Below are positions 5,827 to 14,234 of a stretch of 38,420 nucleotides of DNA, one piece after another (position 1 is the first letter of the stretch; every line of letters begins with the position of its first letter). The position numbers and the translations under genes were made by a program. This DNA comes from Candidatus Wolfebacteria bacterium RIFOXYD12_FULL_48_21. GTDB lineage: Bacteria > Patescibacteriota > Minisyncoccia > UBA6257 > UBA9933. The notes under the pieces are model-generated. The model was not told the origin of the DNA and ran no database searches. It saw nothing but the letters and a program-made list of their open reading frames with translations. Where the stretch lies: the NCBI GenBank assembly GCA_001793945.1, contig MGIW01000003.1:226603-265022 (forward strand), read 5' to 3'.

Positions 5827-8381
5827 CCAACCAAACCGCCCCCGGCGCACAATCCTCTATTTCTCCCGATCAATTGGTGTTCATCGATCCGCGGTTTGAA
5901 TTTTCCGCACCGCTTCGATTTTTGTGGAGCTTGGTAACATTTTCGTTTTACGGCGTGTTTATCGTTGGCACCATTCTTGCGGTTACTTCGGATATTGAAT
6001 GGCTTCGTTGGGCTGGTATATTGTGCGCACTATGGCTTGTAGATCGTGCGCTGCACATCAATACGCCCCCTTACCAGCTCGACAGGCTGAGCGCCGACAA
6101 GGTTGCGGGCGTCAATGTCGCCCAATTTTTGCTCCCTAAAAGTTTTCGCATCATCGTGCGCGCTTTGGATAGAACGGGCATATCGGGCGGTGATTTTTAT
6201 CTGCACTTCATGAAGGCATTGCTTCGCGATGCGGGCATTCGCGGTGCCTTGTGGCGCCTTGAAATATCGCCGGAAGAGTTTGAACACAAGGTTGACGAAG
6301 AAATAGCCAAATATACAAAAAAAGACAAACAGTATTCCCATGCTGAATTGCTTGCGCGCATCGAGCTCCTTATTAAAATGGCGTTTATCGAGGCATATGG
6401 CGAAGGTACTCGCCATATCGCACCCAGCAATCTTTTCGCGGCGCTCGGCACTATCGATGATGCCGCCGTGCGACGGGTGTTTTACTTGTTTTCGCTTGAT
6501 GTTGGCGATTTGCAAAAAGCCCTTATCTTTAGTCGATATCGGCAACGATTCGCATGGATGCGCGTCATTCCTGCAACATTGGGTGGGTTTGCGCGCAAGG
6601 GCCCGCGGCATCGCATTATGAATCGTGCATGGACCGCGCGGCCTACGCCGACGCTCGATATGTACAGTGATGACCTTACCGATCTCGCGCGTGAACAGCG
6701 CGTCGGGTTTTTGATCGGACACGCGCAAGAATACGGCACGATGATCAATATTCTTTCGCGAGGCGCAAAGCAGAATGTCATGCTGGTGGGCGATCCGGGC
6801 AGCGGAAAGGAAACGATCATTAGCCACTTGGCATTCAATATCGTAAAGGATAAAGTTCCGGATGCGCTTTTTGACAAGCGGTTAGTCTCGCTTTCCATCG
6901 GTGAGTTGGTCTCGGGTGCCGGACCGGAAGAGATATCCGGCAGGGTAAGTGCCGTTGTTTCCGAATTGATTGGTGCAAAAAACATCATATTGTACATTCC
7001 CGACATTCATAATCTTTTCAAGACTTCGGGAGAAGGGTTTATGAATGTGGCAAATATGATGCTTCCCGCCATTGCAGGTGATGCGTTTCAGGTTATCGGG
7101 TCTACCTATCCGCGGGAAATGAAATCGGAAATAGAACCGCATACCGATTTTTTGGGTGCGTTCGAGACCGTGCGCATCGAAGAGATTACGGAAGACGAGG
7201 CCATTAAATTGCTTACCTATGTAAGCATCATCATGGAGCGCCAATATAAGGTCGTGATCAGCTTTGAGGCGATCAAGGCGGCGGTTTCCATAGCCCATAA
7301 ATATTTCAAACAAAAAATGCTGCCTTCAAGCGCGGAAGACCTGCTCAAGGAAGCGCTTGCCGATGCCACGCATAGGGGGGAAAAAATGCTTACCGATGAA
7401 TTGGTCATCGCCGTCGCCGAACGCAAGGTCAACATACCGATTCATAAGGCGACCAAAGAAGAGGCTGAAAAGCTGCTCAATCTCGAAGACATCATTCATA
7501 AAAATCTTGTAGATCAGGAGCCTGCAGTCGGCGCGGTTGCGCGGGCATTGCGCCAATATCGCAGTGGGCTTGCGCGATCGGGCGGACCCATTGCTACCTT
7601 TTTGTTTGTTGGTCCGACCGGTGTCGGCAAGACCGAGTTGGCCAAGATATTGGCGACCACGCAATTCGGTTCCGAACAAATGCTGTTGCGTTTTGACATG
7701 TCCGAATATCAGGACAAGCAGAGCATTTTTCGGTTTATCGGAACGCCCGACGGCAAGATGAGCGGTACGCTTACGGAAGCGGTCATTCAAAAGCCATATA
7801 GCCTTATTCTTCTCGATGAATTTGAAAAGGCGCACCCCGATGTGCTTAATCTGTTCCTGCAGGTGCTCGATGATGGACGCATTACCGACAATGTAGGGCG
7901 GGTCGTCGACTTTCATAATACGATCGTCATTGCGACATCGAATGCGAACTCGGACTTCATTAAAGACTCCATCGAGGCCGGGCGCACGATCGAAGACATT
8001 CGAGACGAGTTCAAAAAAAAACTTACGACCCATTTCCGTCCGGAATTGTTGAACCGTTTTTCCGATGTTATCATTTTTAAAAATCTTTCCGTTGACGATA
8101 CTATCGCCATCGCGCGCATGCAGATGAAGAAGTTCGCTAAAATGGTGGGGCAAGACCAAGGGATTGCGCTTGATATCGATGATGCCGTGGTGCAACATCT
8201 TGCGCGCATCGGGCATGATCCGGTGTTCGGCGCGCGGCCATTGCGCACCGTTATCAACGACCGCATCAAGAGCCAGCTCGCCGAGATGATTCTGCGAAAT
8301 GAGATCAGTCAGGGAAGCCATTTGCGCCTGACTATGGAGGGTGACACTGTGCGGTTTGTTGTAACGGAGGAACATAATTAA
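5823..8381 (+). CDS. Membrane-anchored Clp/Hsp100-like AAA+ ATPase with degenerate first ATPase domain
   Basis: An 852-residue protein, restarted here at the ATG that overlaps the previous stop; the track start at 5601 is too early. Order: two membrane helices (about 33-76), a Clp_N-like helical region (about 185-235), AAA domain D1 and AAA domain D2. D2 looks active: Walker A GPTGVGKTE near 596, Walker B LILLDEFEK near 662, arginine-finger segment RPELLNRF and sensor-2 GARPLR. D1 looks inactive: Walker A reads GDPGSGKE, Walker B reads ILYIPDI where the catalytic Glu of DE is missing, and the region matching the usual ERRF arginine finger reads GAFE. No IGF/LGF-type ClpP-docking loop is visible in D2, so it may be an unfoldase or remodeller and not a ClpP partner. 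It is followed after 14 bases by a half-MFS gene. Confidence 0.85.
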   Translation: MTNQTAPGAQSSISPDQLVFIDPRFEFSAPLRFLWSLVTFSFYGVFIVGTILAVTSDIEWLRWAGILCALWLVDRALHINTPPYQLDRLSADKVAGVNVAQFLLPKSFRIIVRALDRTGISGGDFYLHFMKALLRDAGIRGALWRLEISPEEFEHKVDEEIAKYTKKDKQYSHAELLARIELLIKMAFIEAYGEGTRHIAPSNLFAALGTIDDAAVRRVFYLFSLDVGDLQKALIFSRYRQRFAWMRVIPATLGGFARKGPRHRIMNRAWTARPTPTLDMYSDDLTDLAREQRVGFLIGHAQEYGTMINILSRGAKQNVMLVGDPGSGKETIISHLAFNIVKDKVPDALFDKRLVSLSIGELVSGAGPEEISGRVSAVVSELIGAKNIILYIPDIHNLFKTSGEGFMNVANMMLPAIAGDAFQVIGSTYPREMKSEIEPHTDFLGAFETVRIEEITEDEAIKLLTYVSIIMERQYKVVISFEAIKAAVSIAHKYFKQKMLPSSAEDLLKEALADATHRGEKMLTDELVIAVAERKVNIPIHKATKEEAEKLLNLEDIIHKNLVDQEPAVGAVARALRQYRSGLARSGGPIATFLFVGPTGVGKTELAKILATTQFGSEQMLLRFDMSEYQDKQSIFRFIGTPDGKMSGTLTEAVIQKPYSLILLDEFEKAHPDVLNLFLQVLDDGRITDNVGRVVDFHNTIVIATSNANSDFIKDSIEAGRTIEDIRDEFKKKLTTHFRPELLNRFSDVIIFKNLSVDDTIAIARMQMKKFAKMVGQDQGIALDIDDAVVQHLARIGHDPVFGARPLRTVINDRIKSQLAEMILRNEISQGSHLRLTMEGDTVRFVVTEEHN

Positions 8382-8395
8382 TCATTATCTAAACT

Positions 8396-9085
8396 ATGCG
8401 TATCAAAATAAACATCGATGTGAACGGGCTCAAGATCAACCGTATCATTAAATTTTTCGTCATGTCTGATCTTATGCTGTGGGGTGGTTGGGGTTTGATC
8501 GGTCCGATCTTCTCTATTTTTTTGGTGCAGACCATTTCCGGGGCGACCGTCGCTACCGTGGGTGGTGTTGTTGCTACCTACTGGATAACTAAATCGCTCA
8601 TACAGCTTCCGGTTGCCGTTGCGCTTGATCGGCACGAAGGGGAGCGGGACGATTTTTATACGCTCATTTTTGCATTACTGCTCGCCGGTTTTACCGCTTT
8701 GGCATATTTACTTGTCGAAGATATTGCGTCGCTGTATTTGGTCGCGTTTTTACAGGGTTTGTCGTTCGGCTTGTATGCGCCGGCATGGGCGGGCATTTTC
8801 TCGCGGCACTTGGACAAGGAACATTACGCATTCGATTGGTCGCTTGATAGTACCACCATCGGGCTGGCATCTGGTATTGCGGCATTCGTTGGCGGCGGAC
8901 TTGCCAATGCATTTGGGTTCGATATCGTATTCATTCTTGCGAGCGTCCTTTCGTTCTTCAGCGCATTATTGTTGCTTATGGTCCCCGATCTCGTGTTTCC
9001 GAAGGCTACCATCAACATTCCGTTTCGGTTTCCTGGGTTTATGAAAATAAAAACTCCGATCGAGATCGAGAAAAAAGGACAATAA
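8396..9085 (+). CDS. Half-size MFS-like membrane protein (six helices)
   Basis: A 229-residue protein with about six predicted helices, half the usual MFS size. The N-terminal half of an MFS fold is recognisable: a helix pair, a short cytoplasmic loop ending in DRHEGERDD (compare motif A between helices 2 and 3), and the LQGLSFGLYAPAWAGIFSRHL segment typical of helices 4-5. The reading frame ends naturally after a charged tail, FMKIKTPIEIEKKGQ, so it is not simply a broken gene. It might dimerise to build a full transporter. It lies 14 bases behind the AAA+ gene and is followed by a terminator, so it is the last gene of this operon. The substrate is unknown. Confidence 0.7.
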   Translation: MRIKINIDVNGLKINRIIKFFVMSDLMLWGGWGLIGPIFSIFLVQTISGATVATVGGVVATYWITKSLIQLPVAVALDRHEGERDDFYTLIFALLLAGFTALAYLLVEDIASLYLVAFLQGLSFGLYAPAWAGIFSRHLDKEHYAFDWSLDSTTIGLASGIAAFVGGGLANAFGFDIVFILASVLSFFSALLLLMVPDLVFPKATINIPFRFPGFMKIKTPIEIEKKGQ

Positions 9086-9122
9086 CAGAGAGCGAGATGT
9101 GAGGTTAGAGGTATGAGTAAAG

Positions 9123-9149
9123 AGGGAATCGAAAATTCGATTCCCTTTT
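9123..9149 (+). terminator. Intrinsic terminator after the AAA+/half-MFS operon
   Basis: AGGGAATCGAA and TTCGATTCCCT form an 11-bp stem with a two-base centre, followed by TTTT. Confidence 0.75.
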
Positions 9150-9245
9150 AGTATTCCCAGTGCAGAGCTAAATTACGCTTGGAAAGCAAGCGGAATGTAT
9201 CTATTTTTGAAATACTCCCACCTCTTACCTCCAATCTCATGTTTC

Positions 9246-9254
9246 TGCTATACT
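9246..9254 (+). promoter_or_regulatory. Extended -10 promoter abutting the transketolase start
   Basis: TGC-TATACT ends six bases before the ATG at 9261, so the transcript should begin at or next to the start codon (leaderless). There is no Shine-Dalgarno site. Confidence 0.6.
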
Positions 9255-9260
9255 TATCTT

Positions 9261-10121
9261 ATGGAGCAATTACATGCACGGAAGTTGAAATTGTTGGAAG
9301 AGACGGCAAACACGATTCGGCGGGATATCATCGGCATGCTTGAAGAGGCGGGTTCCGGACATAGCGCCGGCTCGCTTGGCATGGCGGATATTTTTACCGC
9401 ATTGTATTTTCATTTGATCAACCATGATCCTAAAAATCCGCATTGGGGCGACCGGGATCGCGTAGTATTGTCGAACGGGCATATTTGCCCTGTGCTGTAT
9501 GCCACACTGGCGCATGCGGGCTATTTTCCGGTTGATGAGCTTAAGACATTGCGCAAGCTCGGCTCCCGTTTGCAGGGGCATCCACATCGTGAATCGTTGC
9601 CGGGCGTGGAAACGACTTCCGGCCCGCTCGGGTCCGGGTTGTCGCAGGCTATCGGCATGGCGCATGCGGCGAAGCTCGACGGGAAAAAGCACCGCATCTA
9701 CTGCATGATGTCCGATGGTGAACACAACGAAGGAAATACATGGGAGGCTATTCTCTATGCGGGGAAGCATCGCTTGAGCAACATTACGGCGATCATCGAC
9801 CGTAACAACATTCAAATAGACGGGTTTACCGAAGATGTTATGCCGCTTGAACCGTTGCGCCAAAAATACGAAGCGTTTAATTGGCATGTGATCGATGTAA
9901 GCGGGCATAACTTTCTTGCCATTGCCGGCGCAGTCGTCGAAGCGCAGGCCATCCATGAGCGGCCAACGGTCATCATCGCTCACACCATTCCGGGCAAAGG
10001 TGTCAGTTTTATGGAAAATGATTACGCATGGCACGGCATGCCGCCAAACAAGGATCAGGCAAAGCAGGCGGTTCGGGAGCTGCGCACCTTGTGGGGGAAG
10101 ATCAAGGCGGAGCACGACTGA
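9261..10121 (+). CDS. Transketolase, N-terminal (thiamine-diphosphate) subunit
   Basis: A 286-residue thiamine-diphosphate-binding half of transketolase, for two-carbon transfers in the pentose phosphate pathway. Motifs: SGHSAGSLGMADI near residue 33, LSNGHICPVLYATL near 73, GPLGSGLSQAIGMAHAAK near 120, and the ThDP/magnesium motif SDGEHNEGNTWEA followed about 20 residues later by DRNNIQIDG. The ORF track starts 22 codons earlier, but the ATG at 9261 directly follows a -10 box and gives the correct family N-terminus. In split transketolases the C-terminal pyrimidine-binding subunit normally lies immediately downstream; here a repeat and an unrelated gene follow. The partner must therefore be elsewhere in the genome or be missing. 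Confidence 0.88.
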   Translation: MEQLHARKLKLLEETANTIRRDIIGMLEEAGSGHSAGSLGMADIFTALYFHLINHDPKNPHWGDRDRVVLSNGHICPVLYATLAHAGYFPVDELKTLRKLGSRLQGHPHRESLPGVETTSGPLGSGLSQAIGMAHAAKLDGKKHRIYCMMSDGEHNEGNTWEAILYAGKHRLSNITAIIDRNNIQIDGFTEDVMPLEPLRQKYEAFNWHVIDVSGHNFLAIAGAVVEAQAIHERPTVIIAHTIPGKGVSFMENDYAWHGMPPNKDQAKQAVRELRTLWGKIKAEHD

Positions 10122-10128
10122 TATGTAT

Positions 10129-10233
10129 TGTCATCCCGAGTGAAATGAAGCGAAGCGGAATGAAACCGAGGGATCTGCAGTATATAAAGCAGATTCCTCG
10201 ACTCCGAAGAGTACTTCTTCACTCGGAATGACA
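10129..10233. repeat. TGTCAT/ATGACA doublet repeat R2
   Basis: TGTCATCCCGAGTG...GAGGGATCTGCAG, a short gap, then CAGATTCCTCGACTCC...CACTCGGAATGACA. Two inverted hairpins with outward TGTCAT ends, 105 bp. Confidence 0.8.
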
Positions 10234-10268
10234 AATACGCATAAAGACGATTTAAATAAATAAAAATC

Positions 10269-11492
10269 ATGTTTAACCCATTTAAAAAAACTACAGAAGA
10301 AATATCCCGCACGACGCCGGGGTATGAAGAAACAGAACGGCGCACTCCGGTGACCGGTATCATTTTATTGCTGCTCATGTTTGTTGCCGGATTGTATTTC
10401 GGCATCTTTGCCATGGAAGATATTAGCAATATTCCGAACGAACCAAAAAGCCTCTCTTCATGCGCCTATCGCTATCAGGAGAGGGGAAGCACTGTCGCCT
10501 CGCCGGCCTATCTGAGCCGATACGCCCATGAAGCAACTCTTGATGAGTTCGCCTTTGCTTCTTATACGACGGCCGAATGTCTTGGGCGGCTGAGCTCATA
10601 TGAAACCGAGGGCGGTATTGCTCCTCTATTGCAGCAGCGTTCCATACTTGAGATCCAGGTCAGTCCTGCCTATTTGCAATTGCGCGATACTGTATTGCCG
10701 AGCCTGCGCGATGTGCAATATCAGATCGGGCGCATTACCGGCGAATATAGCGTGGGCCTGCAGGAAGAAATGGCAGAAGTTGAAAAGCCGTTGTTTCCCA
10801 CGCAACCGGTGCAAAGCTCTATCACGGCGCTACGCGCTCAGGAGGGCGAATTGTTGCAGTGGCAAGGGGAATTGGAAACACAGCTCAACTCGGTCAGAGA
10901 TTCCATCAAATCAATTGATGATCAGTTGACCGCGGCATATAAACCGGTGTTCAAGGCGCATGAGCGCGCGCTGCGCTGGTATGAGTTCCAGGTATTTCTG
11001 TTGCAGTTCTTGTTGCTCATCCCGTTCTTTTACCTTGCCTTGCGCAAATATCTCGAGCTGCACCGCAAGAACAGTCCGTATACCATTATTGTAACCGCGA
11101 TTGTTGCGGTGCTTGGTATATTATTGCTAAAGACCATCCTCTTCTGGTTTTGGGGCCTGTTTCTTGAAAGGATACTAAATGTGTTGATCGAGTGGTTCAG
11201 CATGTATGACCTGTTTCGTTCGCTGTTGTTCTATTTTGGAATGTTCCTATCGTTCGCCATATTTGGCGGAGCGGTGTACTTCCTGCAAAAGAAAGTATTT
11301 GATCCGCGGCGCGTGACTATTCGTCGGTTTCGTGCAAAGCAGTGCCCGCAATGTCAGACCAATCTTGACCTGTCTGCCGAATATTGTCCGAATTGTGGAG
11401 CGCATATTCGTGAGGCGTGTTCAAAATGCGGCAAGGAACGCTTTATCGGCATGCCGTTCTGCCCGCATTGTGGAGATAGGAAGGATAACTAA
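10269..11492 (+). CDS. Membrane protein with C-terminal double zinc ribbon, function unknown
   Basis: A 407-residue protein. Residues about 27-52 form one membrane helix (GIILLLLMFVAGLYFGIFAM), followed by an extracytoplasmic region of about 190 residues with heptad-like Gln/Glu/Leu spacing (probable coiled coil near 150-220). Three more helices lie at about 235-257, 268-297 and 315-338. The tail holds two C-x2-C...C-x2-C zinc ribbons (CPQCQTNLDLSAEYCPNCG and CSKCGKERFIGMPFCPHCG), as in the double-zinc-ribbon family. The tail probably faces the cytoplasm and binds protein or nucleic acid. No enzyme motif is visible and I recognise no full-length family. It is flanked by a doublet repeat upstream and low-complexity DNA downstream, so it is probably its own transcription unit. 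Confidence 0.7.
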   Translation: MFNPFKKTTEEISRTTPGYEETERRTPVTGIILLLLMFVAGLYFGIFAMEDISNIPNEPKSLSSCAYRYQERGSTVASPAYLSRYAHEATLDEFAFASYTTAECLGRLSSYETEGGIAPLLQQRSILEIQVSPAYLQLRDTVLPSLRDVQYQIGRITGEYSVGLQEEMAEVEKPLFPTQPVQSSITALRAQEGELLQWQGELETQLNSVRDSIKSIDDQLTAAYKPVFKAHERALRWYEFQVFLLQFLLLIPFFYLALRKYLELHRKNSPYTIIVTAIVAVLGILLLKTILFWFWGLFLERILNVLIEWFSMYDLFRSLLFYFGMFLSFAIFGGAVYFLQKKVFDPRRVTIRRFRAKQCPQCQTNLDLSAEYCPNCGAHIREACSKCGKERFIGMPFCPHCGDRKDN

Positions 11493-11728
11493 TGACCAAT
11501 AACGGGATGCGAGGAGGAGGGTATAAAGTATAAAGTATAAGGTATACGGTATGGGGAGAATTTCTAAATAAAATGCTGGATACCTCCGATAGTGGGCGGA
11601 CGGGAATGACAATGCGAGGATGAGGGGGGATGCGAGATGGGAGGCGAGAGATGAGAGATGAGAGGTTGGAGGTGAGGAAAAAGAGGGGGGTAGAGATGAG
11701 AGGTTGGAGATGAGAGATATGAATTAAG
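11493..11728. repeat. Purine-rich heptamer low-complexity tract
   Basis: Imperfect GAGATGA/GAGGTGA/GATGGGA heptamers fill the stretch after the zinc-ribbon gene, with TATAAAGTATAAAG words at its start. No gene is visible. The same repeat type recurs at 13184-13290, 14714-14830 and 21331-21400. Confidence 0.6.
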
Positions 11729-11758
11729 AAAGGGGCGTCCGCTTGCGGGCGCCCCTTT
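11729..11758 (+). terminator. Strong hairpin, possible terminator
   Basis: AAAGGGGCGTCC pairs with GGGCGCCCCTTT. The trailing T-run is only three bases, so termination is likely but not certain. Confidence 0.5.
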
Positions 11759-11775
11759 GGCGCTCTATCTCAAGT

Positions 11776-11870
11776 TGTCATCCCGAGTGAATCCGCCAGT
11801 CGGCGGAGAAATTGAGGGATCTGTTACAGATTCCTCGGCTTCGCGGAGTACCGCTTCGCTCGGAATGACA
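11776..11870. repeat. TGTCAT/ATGACA doublet repeat R3
   Basis: Same two-hairpin plan as R2, with TGTCATCCCGAGTG at one end and CGCTCGGAATGACA at the other. Confidence 0.8.
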
Positions 11871-11905
11871 AATTGTGACGCTTGGCCAATATTCGCCTAT
11901 TCCTG

Positions 11906-11911
11906 TATAAT
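11906..11911 (+). promoter_or_regulatory. -10 box for the 418-residue gene
   Basis: A consensus TATAAT ends nine bases before the ATG at 11921. A weak TTGGCC at 11882 with an 18-base spacer could serve as -35. The leader would be at most a few bases. Confidence 0.55.
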
Positions 11912-11920
11912 AAAACTATT

Positions 11921-13177
11921 ATGAAATCATACGAAAAGATCGCAAAAATATTGCGAACAGACCAAGATACGATACGGGTGGCAGAGGAGCGACTTTCCGC
12001 ATTGACGGGAAAGGTCGGCGTGCTGGACAAGATCATGGAAGAGAACTGGACGGCCATACAAGGCAGGCTGAACATTCTCGGATTGACGCGTGATGCATCT
12101 GCAAAAGAAATATACGACGCATTGATAAGCAAGATCGAGGCTGATGATGCTTCATTTTATGAAGCACTCGGGAGGCCACAGGTCACTGAGCCCGCCGATT
12201 GGCAGCGCGTACTTGATACCGTTGTTGCGGCAATCAAGCCGCCAACCGGATTTTTCTTGAAGAAGGAAAAGGCCATCGAGTTTTTGCGGAACGAACCGCC
12301 GACAAAGGTCATCGAGGCACTTGGCTACGACAATGTAGACCAATTGCTTGAAAACGAAGATCTCATGGAGATCTATTGTTCGTTGCGTTTTTTGCAGGGC
12401 GGGGAATGGCTCAATACCGTGTTTTTCAAACAATACGATACGGTAACCCCTGACGATTTCGAAGAACGCGCCATTACGCCGATTGCTTTGGCAAAAAAGT
12501 GGGGGACGCTTGCAGAGGGCTTCATGAAAAAGAAGTACCACAACATCAGCCACTTAAAGGAAATGGGTATTATCTATGTGATCCCATTGCCTCTTGAGAT
12601 CTCCGGCGAAACATTGCGCAACCTTGCGTTGCTATTGCACTATTTCAACGAGATCCCGTTCTATTCCGATATCATCCGAAAGTTTTCCAATATGCCGGAA
12701 ACATTCGTGGAGAATCTTAAATCCCTGTTGCGTGGCGATGTGCTTGATGTGCAGCCTGCTGCAGATGGAGGAAAGATGCCGTGGATGGTCGTACAGCGCT
12801 ACCTTGCGAAAGATGATGAGTTTGATTGGCGATTGTTTACGCCGCATATCAATCCGGAAGCATTGCATTGGGAAAAGGCCGAGCATTTGCTTATGGTCGT
12901 TGCCCGATCGATCGACGGATTTTCTACCGACCTTGCCTTTTGGAAGAACTTGAACTGGGTTGGCGATTATTTCAAAAGCGATGCCGGCATCGATGTACTC
13001 GTGAGCTTTAACTTGGTCGACACCGCCATGGCGCTCGTCCAGCAAAAAGAAATGGTCAAATATCTGTACCACCACCAGGAATCCATGTGGAACAAAATAT
13101 TCCTTGAATATTTTGGGCAAGATGAAATGGAGGCCATGATGAAGGAGTATATCATCAAGGGGTATATGGAGTTGTAA
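11921..13177 (+). CDS. Conserved protein of unknown function, probably cytoplasmic and helical
   Basis: A 418-residue protein beginning MKSYEKIAKILRTDQD. The track start (TTG at 11882) lies upstream of the -10 box, so the ATG at 11921 is preferred. It has no membrane helix, signal peptide or familiar catalytic motif. It is predicted mainly alpha-helical, with segments such as KAIEFLRNEPPTKVIEALGY, AEGFMKKKYHNISHLKEMG and EAMMKEYIIKGYMEL that suggest helical repeats. Trp and Phe are frequent in the last third. I do not recognise the family. It stands alone between two doublet repeats and has normal codon use for the window, so it appears to be a native gene. Confidence 0.6.
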   Translation: MKSYEKIAKILRTDQDTIRVAEERLSALTGKVGVLDKIMEENWTAIQGRLNILGLTRDASAKEIYDALISKIEADDASFYEALGRPQVTEPADWQRVLDTVVAAIKPPTGFFLKKEKAIEFLRNEPPTKVIEALGYDNVDQLLENEDLMEIYCSLRFLQGGEWLNTVFFKQYDTVTPDDFEERAITPIALAKKWGTLAEGFMKKKYHNISHLKEMGIIYVIPLPLEISGETLRNLALLLHYFNEIPFYSDIIRKFSNMPETFVENLKSLLRGDVLDVQPAADGGKMPWMVVQRYLAKDDEFDWRLFTPHINPEALHWEKAEHLLMVVARSIDGFSTDLAFWKNLNWVGDYFKSDAGIDVLVSFNLVDTAMALVQQKEMVKYLYHHQESMWNKIFLEYFGQDEMEAMMKEYIIKGYMEL

Positions 13178-13337
13178 AGGGTATAGGGGGTGGGCAGAGA
13201 TGGGAGATGTGAGGTGAGAGATGAGAGGTAAGGAAAAGAGGGGGGAGTGAGAGATTAGAGATACGAGATATGAAGTTTGAGGTAAGGGGGAATTTCTAAT
13301 TTCTAAATAGAATACGGGATTCCAGTGAAAACAGAAT
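13178..13337. repeat. Purine-rich heptamer low-complexity tract
   Basis: GAGATGTGAGGTGAGAGATG-type words repeat across most of the stretch after the 418-residue gene. A hairpin fragment GGATTCCAGTGAAAACAGAAT closes it. No gene is visible. Confidence 0.6.
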
Positions 13338-13444
13338 TGTCATCCCGAGTGCAATGCAGCGAAGCGAAATGGAATCGAGGGATCCGCAGTAATAAACAGA
13401 TTCCTCGGCTCCTCCGCCTGCTGGCGGATACGCTCGGAATGACA
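13338..13444. repeat. TGTCAT/ATGACA doublet repeat R4
   Basis: TGTCATCCCGAGTGCAATGC...GAGGGATCCGCAG, a gap, then CAGATTCCTCGG...CGCTCGGAATGACA. The right half contains the CTCCGCCTGCTGGCGGA variant instead of the usual CTCCGCGGAG. Confidence 0.8.
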
Positions 13445-13519
13445 ATGCCGTGGGCAGAAATAAGAGACAAGAGGAGGAAATTTCTAATTATTAATTTCTA
13501 AGGAGTGGCGTTTCTTGAA

Positions 13520-13545
13520 AATGTCGCGCATTGCGCGACATTTTT
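13520..13545 (+). promoter_or_regulatory. 23-bp perfect inverted repeat in front of prsW
   Basis: AATGTCGCGC and GCGCGACATT are separated by three bases and run straight into the -10 box TATACT (13548-13553, preceded by TGG). The ATG follows six bases later. It could be an operator covering the -35 region or a terminator for read-through; the TTTTT after the second arm fits both. Confidence 0.5.
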
Positions 13546-13559
13546 GGTATACTAAACAC

Positions 13560-14234
13560 ATGAATTTCCTTGTCCTGCTTCTTGGCTTACTTCCCAGTTT
13601 TATTTGGCTCAGCTTCTTTTTACAGGAAGACATTCATCCCGAGCCTCGGAAGATGATCTTCTTGGTCTTTATTACGGGAGTTTTTGCCGCGCTGGGCGCC
13701 TATTTCTTGCAACTTTGGGCAAGTGGTCAATTGTTGATCTATGGCGTGTTTTCCGAGTCGCTCGCTTATTTATCCATATTTGCGGGCATAGAGGAGTTGG
13801 TAAAGTTTTTGGCGGCGTACCTTGTCATTCGGAGAAGTAGGCACTTTGATGAGCCGATTGACGCCATGATCTATATGATGACCGCCGCCATGGGGCTCGC
13901 TGCGGTGGAAAACATCGCTGTGGCATTTGAAAACGGCTTTGCCGCGATCACCGTCGGATCACTTATGTTCCGATTTTTGGGGGCCACGCTGTTGCACGCA
14001 CTCAGCTCATCCGCCATGGGGTATTATTGGGCGCAGGGGATTGTGCGCAAGCTTACGCCTATCTATCTGCTATGGGGTCTTTTTATGGCCACGCTGTTGC
14101 ATACCGTCTTTAATTATTTCATCGTCGTTTTCGAAAATGGGTTTATATATTCCATCGGAGTTCTGATGCTTGCCTCATTTTTTGTATTCTATGACTTTGA
14201 GAAATTAAAGAAAAATGATACCATTACATTATGA
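13560..14234 (+). CDS. PrsW-family intramembrane metalloprotease
   Basis: A 224-residue polytopic membrane protein with about seven hydrophobic segments. It has the PrsW (glutamic/metallo intramembrane protease) motifs: EELVKFLAAYLVIR near residue 81, DAMIYMMTAAMGLAAVENI near 102, LLHALSSSAMGYYW near 142 and LLHTVFNYF near 179. The two Glu and two His are the expected active-site set. PrsW of Bacillus cleaves an anti-sigma factor at the membrane; the substrate here is unknown. The track start (13515) lies upstream of the promoter, so the ATG at 13560, six bases after TATACT, is used. Its stop overlaps the start of hsp20 (ATGA), suggesting a joint membrane or protein-stress operon. Confidence 0.85.
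   Translation: MNFLVLLLGLLPSFIWLSFFLQEDIHPEPRKMIFLVFITGVFAALGAYFLQLWASGQLLIYGVFSESLAYLSIFAGIEELVKFLAAYLVIRRSRHFDEPIDAMIYMMTAAMGLAAVENIAVAFENGFAAITVGSLMFRFLGATLLHALSSSAMGYYWAQGIVRKLTPIYLLWGLFMATLLHTVFNYFIVVFENGFIYSIGVLMLASFFVFYDFEKLKKNDTITL

Noticed and set aside
7326-8375. Long minus-strand ORF of 349 codons opposite the AAA+ gene
   Set aside because: A shadow of the real gene in codon-matched antisense; no start signals and no protein family features.
8396-9085. Half-MFS gene as a frameshifted full-length MFS transporter
   Set aside because: No second-half helices are encoded in any frame downstream; a terminator follows about 40 bases after the stop.
9270-10115. Minus-strand ORF of 281 codons opposite transketolase
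   Set aside because: Antisense shadow; composition rich in Arg, His and Cys without motifs.
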